From Bacteroidota bacterium (GTDB taxonomy: Bacteria > Bacteroidota > Bacteroidia > UBA7662 > CANHCV01): a DNA stretch of 64,000 nt. How positions within the stretch are numbered: the stretch's first letter is position 1; each line of letters begins with the position of its first letter. Location of the stretch: positions 1 to 64,000 of the forward strand of contig CANMVY010000008.1 in NCBI GenBank assembly GCA_947501265.1. Reading direction: 5' to 3'. Both the position numbers and the translations under genes were made by a program. Below the pieces are notes generated by a model. The model was not told the origin of the DNA and ran no database searches. It was given only the letters and a program-made list of their open reading frames with translations. Of the stretch, positions 51,629 through 60,800 are shown piece by piece.

Positions 51629-53524
51629 TCAGTAACTTCGTTCGTTATTGCCCTCAAACCAGTTGACATAAGCCCGATTGACCACTTTCATTCCACCCGG
51701 GGTGGGGTAGTCGCCACTGAAATACCAATCGCCCGTGTGTTCCGGGGAAGATAAATGCAAATTTTCCAGCGATTGGAAAATGATTTTGATGGGGATTTGG
51801 AAGTTTTCAGGACGAACCAATTCGGCAATTTTTTGAGAAATTTGTTCAACAGAAAACGGACGATATACCCGCTTAACGTGGTTAACAATGTTTTCTTCCT
51901 TCAGCAACTCCGTTTTGGCGTCCTGGTAAACGTCTTCTAAAACAGATTCTTGGCCGCTTTCTTTGAGTAATTCTACTGCAGCTTTGAAGGCAATGAATTC
52001 CGACATTCGGCTCATGTTGATTCCGTAACAATCGGGATATCGGATTTGGGGCGCGGCCGATACGAGCACAATTTGCTTGGGTTGCAGGCGCGCCAAAACG
52101 GTGAAAATGGATTGTTTGAGCGTGGTTCCACGCACAATGCTGTCGTCCAAGATCACCAAACGGTCTTGGTTGGGTTGGAGAATGCCGTAAGTTACATCAT
52201 ATCCAGCGGAAACGATAGCATTTCGATCGGCATCTTGGGTGATGAACGTTCGAATTTTGGCATCTTTATGAATCACCTTTTCAACCCTTGCTCTTAAATT
52301 CAACAGTTCTTGAACTTCTTCTTCTGGCAAATGGGGATTATTCTTGATGGTAGAAACCCGGTGTTTGATCAGGTGAGCGTCGATTCCTTTCACCATGCCC
52401 AAGAAAGACGATTCTGCCGTTTGGGGGATAAATCCGAAAACGGTGTTTTTAAAGTCGTTGTTGATGGCGGAAACGATGGCAGGAACCAACAATTCTCCCA
52501 TTTTTAATCGCTCTTGGTAAATTTCTCGGTCGGTTCCTCGGGAAAAATAGATGCGTTCGAACGAACAAGATTTCCGCTCTTGAGCCTCCAAAATCATGGG
52601 ATTGGTTAGTGTTCCATCTTTTTTAATGATGAGGGCGCTACCTGGTTGGATTTCTTGGATGGATTCGAAGGAAGCGCCAATAGCGGCTTGAATGGCTGGG
52701 CGCTCACTTGCTACCACAATTATTTCGTCATCGGCGTAATAGTAACCAGGACGAATTCCCGATGGGTCGCGGAGGACAAAAGCGTCGCCGTGGCCCAACA
52801 ATCCCGACATGAGGTAACCGCCGTCCCAACGCTTAGCGCTAGGTTTTAGAATGCTTTCCAAATCGAGGTTGGATTGGATTTTTTGCGATATTTCTTGATG
52901 GGAAAATCCTTCTTTTTTGAAACGTTGGAAGAGTTCTTCGTTCTGTTCATCCAGGAAATGCCCAATTTTCTCCATCACCGTAACCGTATCGGTTTTTTCT
53001 TTGGGGTGTTGCCCCAATTCGATGAGGGTTTGAACCAGCTCCTCCACGTTGGTCATGTTGAAGTTCCCCGCAACCAACAAGTTTCTCGACATCCAGTTGT
53101 TTTGTCGATGGAAAGGGTGGCATTTTTCGATGGTGTAATCGCCGTGGGTTCCGTAACGAACGTGGCCCAAAAGAACTTCCCCTAAAAAAGGTGTGATGTC
53201 CTTCATGGCCTCTGCGTTTTCTGCAGTAATGGGTGTATTCTGGGTTGCAATACCCACTTGTTTAGCGACCTGGGCGAAGATATCTTTTACGGGAGCTTCC
53301 TGAATGGAGCGCTGCCGATCGATGTAGCGGGTGCCGGGAGCAACGTTGAGTTTGATGGTGCCAATTCCGGCTCCATCCTGCCCGCGGTTGATTTGTTTCT
53401 GCATGAGAACGTGCAGAACGTTGAGGCCGTGCCAAGCCGTCCCGTATTTATGAAGGTAATATTCGAAAGGTTTTAGCAAGCGGACCAAGGCTAATCCGCA
53501 CTCGTGCTCGATGAAATCGGACAT
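51629..53524 (-). CDS. purF: Amidophosphoribosyltransferase, long Bacteroidota form
   Basis: The protein has 631 residues against about 470-510 in most bacteria. The N-terminal HECGLALV gives the glutaminase nucleophile Cys9, reached by removal of an 8-residue propeptide. RGQDGAGIG and LLGHVRYGTHG belong to the class II amidotransferase domain. The phosphoribosyl-pyrophosphate-binding loop is VILDDSIVRGTT. Extra segments lie between the two domains. It catalyses the first step of purine synthesis. Many Bacteroidota also carry a shorter PurF elsewhere, so this may be a paralogue with a different role. Confidence 0.9.
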   Translation of the reverse strand: MSDFIEHECGLALVRLLKPFEYYLHKYGTAWHGLNVLHVLMQKQINRGQDGAGIGTIKLNVAPGTRYIDRQRSIQEAPVKDIFAQVAKQVGIATQNTPITAENAEAMKDITPFLGEVLLGHVRYGTHGDYTIEKCHPFHRQNNWMSRNLLVAGNFNMTNVEELVQTLIELGQHPKEKTDTVTVMEKIGHFLDEQNEELFQRFKKEGFSHQEISQKIQSNLDLESILKPSAKRWDGGYLMSGLLGHGDAFVLRDPSGIRPGYYYADDEIIVVASERPAIQAAIGASFESIQEIQPGSALIIKKDGTLTNPMILEAQERKSCSFERIYFSRGTDREIYQERLKMGELLVPAIVSAINNDFKNTVFGFIPQTAESSFLGMVKGIDAHLIKHRVSTIKNNPHLPEEEVQELLNLRARVEKVIHKDAKIRTFITQDADRNAIVSAGYDVTYGILQPNQDRLVILDDSIVRGTTLKQSIFTVLARLQPKQIVLVSAAPQIRYPDCYGINMSRMSEFIAFKAAVELLKESGQESVLEDVYQDAKTELLKEENIVNHVKRVYRPFSVEQISQKIAELVRPENFQIPIKIIFQSLENLHLSSPEHTGDWYFSGDYPTPGGMKVVNRAYVNWFEGNNERSY

Positions 53525-53529
53525 GAAAA

Positions 53530-53537
53530 CAAAGGTA
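53530..53537 (-). promoter_or_regulatory. -7 promoter box TACCTTTG of purF
   Basis: TACCTTTG on the minus strand ends 5 bp before the ATG at 53524. Confidence 0.5.
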
Positions 53538-53721
53538 CAACACGAGCGGGAAAGAATGGCAGTAAAATGCCTTTGAAAACGCTTGAGGGATTCAATAGAA
53601 AAAGGTGGATTTGTGAATACGTTATCTTCGAATTTCTAACGATTCAACCACAAACATCAAAAGATAAGAGACATTTTAAAGTGTCTTTTCGCCGATGTGT
53701 GTAAATCCAAAAGAAGGCTGG

Positions 53722-54111
53722 TTAAATGAAGAAATATAAAAAAAGAATGATTTGGTGCCTCCTTAGCCCATCAGCTCTTCCGATTTGTCTTCCCGATCCA
53801 TCGTAAAGGGTATTCCCGTTTAGTTTGCCAATTTGCCTACCCGATCCGTCATAAAAGTAATCTCCACTCATCCTGCCGATTTGCCTACCCGAACCATCGT
53901 AAACGTAATCCCCACTCATTCTACCGATTTGCCTGCCCGACCCATCGTAAACGTAATCCCCATTTATTTTTCCGATTTGTCTTCCCGATCCATCGTAAAA
54001 ATAATCTCCGCTCACCTTTCCGATTTGTCGACCTGAGCCATTGTACATGTATTGAGCCTGAGCAAAACCAAATGACAGCAACACGGACGTAATGAGTAAT
54101 AAATATTTCAT
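53722..54111 (-). CDS. Exported beta-flower repeat protein
   Basis: The protein has 129 residues. A signal peptide (to GFAQAQ) is followed by six repeats of about 16 residues with the core YDGSGRQIGK.SGDY. The pattern resembles the 4-fold beta-flower family, in which short hairpins form a symmetric ring; this match is from memory and unverified. The DNA of the repeats is very similar between units, indicating recent expansion. After the last repeat the C-terminus has an odd hydrophobic tail (ILFLYFFI). It lies between purF and a repeat-filled gap. Confidence 0.75.
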   Translation of the reverse strand: MKYLLLITSVLLSFGFAQAQYMYNGSGRQIGKVSGDYFYDGSGRQIGKINGDYVYDGSGRQIGRMSGDYVYDGSGRQIGRMSGDYFYDGSGRQIGKLNGNTLYDGSGRQIGRADGLRRHQIILFLYFFI

Positions 54112-54387
54112 TTTTTCTTTTTTAGTTTTTTATCCTTCAATTTTGTTTTTCGGATCCCTCTTTTTGATAAGATTTTGGCCTCCACTTTTTTATTTCCTTG
54201 GTTTAACCCCTTTGGGTTCCAGAGACAATCTTGATTTTTAACGCTCTTCCCATCATTTCTTCATTCTCAAGACATTGATTCGATCGATGTTTCAATAACT
54301 TGAGATAAAAAATGCGTCTCAGAACGAGTTCAAATCTATCAATAGAAAACAAAAAAACAAAGGTTTTAAAATACATTGTTTTGAAAA

Positions 54388-54442
54388 TTGGAAACGATTG
54401 AAACGGCTCTACACCTTAACTTTACTTCCGGGGAGGGGTTGG
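54388..54442 (+). repeat. Dispersed repeat A, copy near 54 kb
   Basis: Full-length copy in plus orientation with one change in the CCCCT arm (ACACC). It is followed by a TCGAAGGG word. Confidence 0.85.
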
Positions 54443-54666
54443 TGTTCCCTGAGTTCAATCGAAGGGCGTTGTCCCCCGATTTCGATCATTTTTGTTATAC
54501 CCACTGCATTCTATGTATTAGAAACCTAAAAGAGACGATGCAAGGGCGGTCGATCGGGTCCTCGAGTGTCCCGACATCTGAAGTGACACCGTATCGGTGG
54601 AGTCCCCGAAATACCATTCTCCTTTCTGGAAAATCATTGTTCCTTAGTTTATCCTGAAATTGATTT

Positions 54667-54858
54667 AAAAAAAAATTGAATGGATAAAACTGGGGGATAA
54701 ATCCCCTCCCCCACCGAAAGCAATTTACGGCTTTTTCCGATGTTATTCGTTACATAAACGTTTATAAACGTAAGTAAACGATTATAAACGTTTCAATACG
54801 GCTAGGAACTTGAAATGCAATAAATTTGTGTTGGGTAGGGGGCGGTAGCCCCCGTTTT
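54667..54858 (+). repeat. Dispersed element R with phased AAACG array, copy 3
   Basis: This copy is about 192 bp and lacks about 20 bp of the left part seen in copies 1 and 2 (the TTCGATAAACTCAGGGACC segment). The four AAACG words are at 54756, 54766, 54776 and 54786, exactly 10 bp apart. The right end GGTAGCCCCCGTTT is intact. The 54112-55153 gap has no gene. Confidence 0.88.
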
Positions 54859-54946
54859 CCGGTAGCCACTCACGCTGGTCGAGGCCTTCGGCAGGCTTAT
54901 CCCTAAATCAGTCGGGATGTATCGAGGCCATCGAAAGGCCAAGGGT

Positions 54947-54994
54947 GGTCCCTGAGTCCAATCGAAGGGCGGTCCCTGAGTCCAATCGAAGGGC
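54947..54994 (+). repeat. Two perfect tandem 24-bp units
   Basis: Two identical units beginning GGTCCCTGAGTCC and ending TCGAAGGGC lie at 54947-54970 and 54971-54994. Single similar words appear beside the other R and A copies. Confidence 0.88.
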
Positions 54995-55153
54995 AGTCCT
55001 AGAATGCTATTCCATAATCCAAGCGCTGTTTTCTTCCTTTTCCACAACGATTCTCTCCCATCTACACCGATTCGTTTTTTTCCACAAATGGGGTTGTTGC
55101 TTGAAAGTGAAGCAATTTGATTTTAATTTTCCAAAACCAACCAACACCTAACT

Positions 55154-57577
55154 ATGAAAAGAATCGTTTGGGGCCTCATCGCAATCGTTATTTTTGGAAC
55201 AACCGCCCAGGCCCAACCCACCAACAGCATCCGAGGAACCATTCGCGATGCCGAAACCAAAAGCCCCCTCATCGGAGCATCCGTCCTCCTTCCAGAAGAA
55301 AACAAAGGAGCCGTTACCGATGGCGATGGTCGCTTCATCATCAAAGGCGTGCCCGTGGGAAGAAAACAAATCAAAATCACCTACGTGGGTTACCAATCCA
55401 AAACCCTTTCCAATATTCCGCTCAACTCAGGAAAGGAATTGGTGTTGGATGTGGAACTCGAATTGTCGGTGAGCCAAACCATCGTGATTGAAGGAAGCCG
55501 CGGAGCGGTACTCAACGAAATGGCCACCGTTTCTGCCCGCACGTTCGACATTACCGAAACCGATAAGTACGCCGGCAGCCGAGGCGACCCTGCTCGTATG
55601 GCGTCGAACTTTGCCGGCGTTCAAGGCGCCGACGATAGCCGCAACGACATTGTGGTGCGCGGGAATTCTCCATCATCGGTGTTGTGGCGTATGGAAGGCG
55701 TAGATCTTCCCAATCCCAACCACTTCGCCATCGCTGGAACCGGAGGCGGCCCCGTAAGCATCATCAACAACAAGTACCTTTCCAATTCCGATTTCTACAC
55801 GGGCGCCTTCCCCGCCGATTTTGGGAACACCGTTTCGGGCGTGTTCGATTTGCGCATGCGCAACGGAAACGATTCCAAGTTCGAAGGAACGGCCCAATTC
55901 GGATTTCTAGGAACCGAACTCATGCTGGAAGGGCCGCTCGCTAAAAAAGGAAAAACCTCCAACACCTCCTTCCTTATGGGATATCGCTATTCCACCTTAT
56001 CCATCTTCTCCAAACTGGGAATCGACATCGGTACCAATGCCGTTCCGGCCTATCAGGACGGATTTTTCCGCACCCACACCAAATTGAAAAAAGGAGGAAC
56101 GCTTTCGTTTTGGGGAATGGGAGGATCGTCGGGGGTAGCCATTCTCATTTCCAACCAAATCAAACCGGAACGAAACATCTATGGCGACAATAACCGCGAT
56201 CAGTATTTCAATACCAACATGGGCGTGGTTGGAACAACCTATCAAAAAAGCCTATCCAAAAAGACCTTCTTCAAAGCAACTCTGGCGCAATCGACCGAAT
56301 CCCAAATTGCTTATCATCAATTGGTGTTCCGACATACGGAAGTTAATTCCAATGGCGATACCGTTTTTGTTAATGATTCTTTGCCCGATATTTTGAGGTA
56401 CAAATTTCAAATTTCAAAAACATCGCTATCGGCAACCTTAAATCACCGCATCAATTCACATCACACCCTTCGTGTTGGAATGTTGGCCGATCGCATCCAG
56501 TACAACTTCCTCGATAGTGCTCGGGTAATTGACGAGAGTCAGCCCAACTATTTCCAGTGGCAGGTTCGTTGGAATGCGCGTGAAGCGGCCTATCAGTTTC
56601 AGCCTTATGTGGCGTGGAAATGGACCCCGAACGAGAAGTTAACCATCAATACCGGAATTCATAGCCAGGTGTTTACCTTGACTAAGAGTGTGGCCATGAT
56701 TCAGCCTCGTTTGGGCCTACGTTATCAGTTAAAGAACAACCAAACCATCACCTTTGGTAGCGGGTTGCATACGCAAACGCAACCGGGGTACATTCATTTC
56801 TATGGGAATAAGGAAGATGCGGCCGGCAATCCGATCTTGTACAACAAAGGGTTGGACTTTACGTATGCCGGCCATGGGGTTTTGGGGTATGAAAAGATGA
56901 TCGGGAAAGTTGCCCAGTTTAAAATGGAAGGTTACTACCAATACTTGTGGAATATCCCGGTAGAAGTGAAAAACAGTAGTTTCAGCTTGGTGAATACCGG
57001 AACCGGATTCAGTCGATTTTTCCCCGACTCCTTGAAAAATGGCGGAACGGCATTCAACTACGGCTTGGAGTTTACCTTGGAGCGATTCTTTGTGAAAGGG
57101 TATTATTTCTTAACCACCGTAAGTTTGTTCGAGTCGAAATACAAAGGCAGTGATGGGTTGTTGCGCAATACCGATTTCAATGGGCAATATGCGTGGAACG
57201 TTTTGTTCAGCAAGGAATTTAAAGTTGGAAATGCGAAGTTCATTGATTTTGGAAGCAAGGTTACTCAGTTAGGAGGCCGCTGGTACGGTCCGGCCGATAC
57301 GCTGTTGAGCAACCAACAAAAGGAGTTTGTGGTTCAAGATGCAGCGAGGAACACCCTTCGTTTCGACAATTACTTCCGTTTGGATTTCAAGGTGAATTAC
57401 AAGATCAACAAGGCGAAAGTAACCCATGAAATCGCTTTGGATTTGGTGAATGCGCTGAACACCAAAAATGTTTTGAAATTGACGTATGCGCCGGGTGATC
57501 CGACGGCGGTCAACAACGTTCGGCCTGAGTATCAGTTAGGTAGATTGCCCCTCTTTTACTACAAATTGGAGTTTTAA
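55154..57577 (+). CDS. TonB-dependent receptor with carboxypeptidase-like N-terminal domain
   Basis: The protein has 807 residues with a signal peptide ending at TTAQAQ. The carboxypeptidase-like domain (IRGTIRDAETKSPLIGASVLL) is followed by a plug (GSRGDPARMASNFAGVQGADD and NDIVVRGNSPSSVLWRMEGVDLPNPNHFA) and a barrel ending in YYKLEF. The plug wording RGNSP and PNPNHF is typical of the small-receptor group in Bacteroidota whose substrates are mostly unknown. No SusD or siderophore gene is nearby. Its promoter lies in the repeat-filled gap. Confidence 0.92.
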   Translation: MKRIVWGLIAIVIFGTTAQAQPTNSIRGTIRDAETKSPLIGASVLLPEENKGAVTDGDGRFIIKGVPVGRKQIKITYVGYQSKTLSNIPLNSGKELVLDVELELSVSQTIVIEGSRGAVLNEMATVSARTFDITETDKYAGSRGDPARMASNFAGVQGADDSRNDIVVRGNSPSSVLWRMEGVDLPNPNHFAIAGTGGGPVSIINNKYLSNSDFYTGAFPADFGNTVSGVFDLRMRNGNDSKFEGTAQFGFLGTELMLEGPLAKKGKTSNTSFLMGYRYSTLSIFSKLGIDIGTNAVPAYQDGFFRTHTKLKKGGTLSFWGMGGSSGVAILISNQIKPERNIYGDNNRDQYFNTNMGVVGTTYQKSLSKKTFFKATLAQSTESQIAYHQLVFRHTEVNSNGDTVFVNDSLPDILRYKFQISKTSLSATLNHRINSHHTLRVGMLADRIQYNFLDSARVIDESQPNYFQWQVRWNAREAAYQFQPYVAWKWTPNEKLTINTGIHSQVFTLTKSVAMIQPRLGLRYQLKNNQTITFGSGLHTQTQPGYIHFYGNKEDAAGNPILYNKGLDFTYAGHGVLGYEKMIGKVAQFKMEGYYQYLWNIPVEVKNSSFSLVNTGTGFSRFFPDSLKNGGTAFNYGLEFTLERFFVKGYYFLTTVSLFESKYKGSDGLLRNTDFNGQYAWNVLFSKEFKVGNAKFIDFGSKVTQLGGRWYGPADTLLSNQQKEFVVQDAARNTLRFDNYFRLDFKVNYKINKAKVTHEIALDLVNALNTKNVLKLTYAPGDPTAVNNVRPEYQLGRLPLFYYKLEF

Positions 57578-57593
57578 AGAATATTTTTAATAT

Positions 57594-57620
57594 GGGCGCC
57601 AGATCGGCGCCCTTTTTTTT
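57594..57620 (+). terminator. Terminator of the second TonB receptor gene
   Basis: GGGCGCC and GGCGCCC pair around AGATC, followed by nine T. Confidence 0.9.
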
Positions 57621-57693
57621 TGAAAAAGGCGAAAAAAAGTATTCCAAGAAAAAATTGTGGAAATGTCCACTAACTGAACAAATATCAATCTTT

Positions 57694-57702
57694 TGTGGAT
57701 AA
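57694..57702 (+). other. DnaA-box-like sequence TGTGGATAA
   Basis: This is a perfect reverse complement of the consensus TTATCCACA, with TTGTGGAAA nearby at 57655, in an AT-rich gap of 233 bases. A single box is not evidence of an origin and no replication genes are near. Confidence 0.3.
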
Positions 57703-57810
57703 CTGGGTGAAAACCACCCATAAATATTAAAAAATTTTTATGCGAAAAGTTTGGAAAGTATTTTCTTTTTACCTAATATTGCTTTTACGTAAAACTAAAA
57801 AAGTTCTATT

Positions 57811-60800
57811 ATGAAACAAAACAACGCATTAAAAATGCGGTTTTTGCTAGCGCTAATGGCGATTTTAGCAACTATCGCAGGGTATGCTACCCAATTGAGT
57901 GGATCGGTAACGATTAACGCAACGGGTACAGCATCCCCCACGGTGTTCAGGAACTACAATTCTTTGATCACGTATCTTACAGGATCGGGTGCTCGTTCCG
58001 ACGGTGGACCAGCGAATGCTGCTCCGTTTGGTTTGAGCGGTAACCTAACCGTAAACGTAGCCAACGGAACCATTACCGAAAAGGTAACGATCCCCAGCAC
58101 GATTACGAATTTGGGGGGAGCCAACAGGATTACCTTTTTAGGAAACAGCCGAACATTATCTGTTATTGAATACGCCACAACGGCCACTGCAGGTGACAAC
58201 TACGTTGTTCGCGTTGATTTAGCCGATAACGTTACGTTTCAAAACATGACGATTCGTGTTGCTTCGTCGGTATCTACCACAACGGCTTCGATTGCGTTAC
58301 ACATTTTGGGAACAACCACGAATGCTGCGAACGACATCAACGTCATCAACTGTAACATTACGGGTGTTAACAACTCTACCTCTACGTTGTCCGGTGGTTT
58401 GATTGCCAACGGATCAACAACAACTTCTATTCTTTCTTCAACTGGTGTGGGTGCTCGTTTGGCCGTTACCGGTTGTACCATTGCGGGCGGTTACTACAAC
58501 ATGATTGTTGGTGGTGGCTCTGCAGTTACACCAACGTCAACCTTCCGTGACTTGCGCGTGAGCAACACGACGTTCAGTAATGCTAACTACTACGGTTTAA
58601 CGCTTCGCAGCTGTATCAACATAAATGTTTCTGGCAACACGTTTACCGGAACAGCTTCTGCGAATACTTTTTCTTTCGGTATCGATATGTCGGCTTGTAA
58701 CGGGGTTGCGGATGCAACGTCCATCAACAACCAAATTACGGTGGTGAACAACAACATCTTCTCCAGCATGGGAGGACGTGGTATTTATGTGTTATCAACC
58801 AATGGTCGTTCAACGGCGAATCCTAACGAATACGTGGGTAACGTTGTTTTAGGAAACTTCCGCGGTACTTCTACCTACCAACCACTTTATTTCTCAAGTG
58901 TAACCAACTCTACCATTGCGCACAATACTGCGGCCATTAACTTCTCTACATCCTCTACCACATCTGGGGTATTTTGGATGAGCTCTGGAACCAACAACAA
59001 GGTGTACAACAATACCTTCATTGGTAACGGTTCTTCCAACGCCATGTATTTGGGAACGAATACTACTTGTACCGTTTCGAACAATAACTTGTTCAATTGG
59101 ACGGATAATTCAGCTACCGCTCAATTGGTTTCCGTGAGTGGAACTACCTACAACAAAACCCAATTGGAAGCCAATAGCATTCCTCAGGTTTCCAATGCTA
59201 ACTTCTCTACTTCTCAAGGTTGGGCGAATTTGACCAACTTAGCCGGCAACAACGGTTGCGTTTTGGGTGCTTCCTTGGCTACAGCTGGGGTTACAGCTCC
59301 TTCGGTTGACATTGCTGGAACGACCCGTAATGCTACGTCTCCTACGGTGGGTGCTTACCAAATTGCTGGAGTAACGGATGATGCTGCGGTTTCTGCGGTA
59401 TCCGTTCAAGGTACTGCTGGTAACCAAACCTTGGTGGGTGGCCAACAAGTGGTGAAGGTATTGGTTCGCAATACCGGTTCTAACGCCATTACTTCGGTTT
59501 CTCTTCAATATACCGTAAGTGGAAACACCGTTTCTCAAACCTTCACAGGTCTTTCTTTGGCCTCTTGTGCTGCTGATACGGTTACGTTTACCACTCCGTT
59601 TACGTTGAACTCCGGTTGCGTTTCGGTTTCTGTTCAAGTTAATGATGTAAACGGAACGTTTGATAACAACGTGAACAACGATTTGGGATCGACTCAAGCC
59701 GCTATTCCTATTTCTGCTGGAACGTACACCATTAACAGTTCATTACCTGCATCTTCTTCCAACTTTACTTCTTTTGCTGGATTTTTGACCGCCGCATCTT
59801 GTGGTGGGTTCGTAGGTTCTGGTAACGTGGTTGTGAACGTGAATGGAATTTACAACGAGCAAGTAACTTTCGGATCAATTCCAGGTTTGAACGCTTCTCG
59901 TCGTTTGATTTTCCAAGGAACGGATACTGTAAATTCTGGACTTTGGTTCTCTGGATCAGCTGCTGCTCCTCACACCATCCGTTTCAACACGGGTGCTCAA
60001 TACATTACCTTCCAAGACATGCACATTCGCGGCATGAATGCTACGAATGCGTATGCTGTTCACGTGTTTGGTAACGCCATTGGTTTGGAGTTTAAGCGCT
60101 GTAACATCACGACTGCTTCAGCAACTTCCTACACCAACGTACCGGTGATGTTCGCGGCTTCTACTTCTGGTTATACTCCTGGGGTTGCTGCTTCCGACAT
60201 TTTGATCGAAGACAACTACATTTACGGAGGTACGGATGGATTAGTTATCACCTCTACTTCCACTTCCACTACATTTGCTGCCTCAACTCACTCCGATAAC
60301 ATTCGCATTTTGCGCAACCGCATTGTAAATCAAAACGGTGGTGCTGGTTGGGGTGCTATCCACATGCGTTATGTTCGTAACGTAACGGTGGATGGTAACT
60401 TCATGGGTGTTGAAGGATCTGGGACCCAAATTGGTGGATATTATGGAGCTTATTTTGCTAACCTTTTATCTGCACCTGGAATGCCTAACCGCATCAACAA
60501 CAACGTGATCAATGCAGCTTCGACTTCCTATGGTTATTACTTCTCCGCTTCTAACGGACCTGCTGGTGTTGGTGTAAGCGGCTGGAACGAGTTCATTGGT
60601 AACCGTTACGCTCCTAAAGCTGGCGAAACCCAATCGTATGGTGCTTATTTCGCTTCTTCTACGCGTTGGAAGATGTACCACAACTCGATTTATCAAAACA
60701 ATCCCGTTACAACTGCTTATGGTTTGTATGTTACGGGTTCTGCTACGGATTCTCACCAAATCATCAACAACTCTTTGGTTTCTGTTGCTGGTGCTCCATT

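Noticed and set aside
36172-54858. Element R as an insertion sequence
   Set aside because: No transposase frame, clear terminal inverted repeats or target duplications could be shown. A non-autonomous mobile origin remains possible.
57694-57702. Replication origin
   Set aside because: Only one perfect DnaA box, no cluster, and no dnaA or dnaN gene close by.
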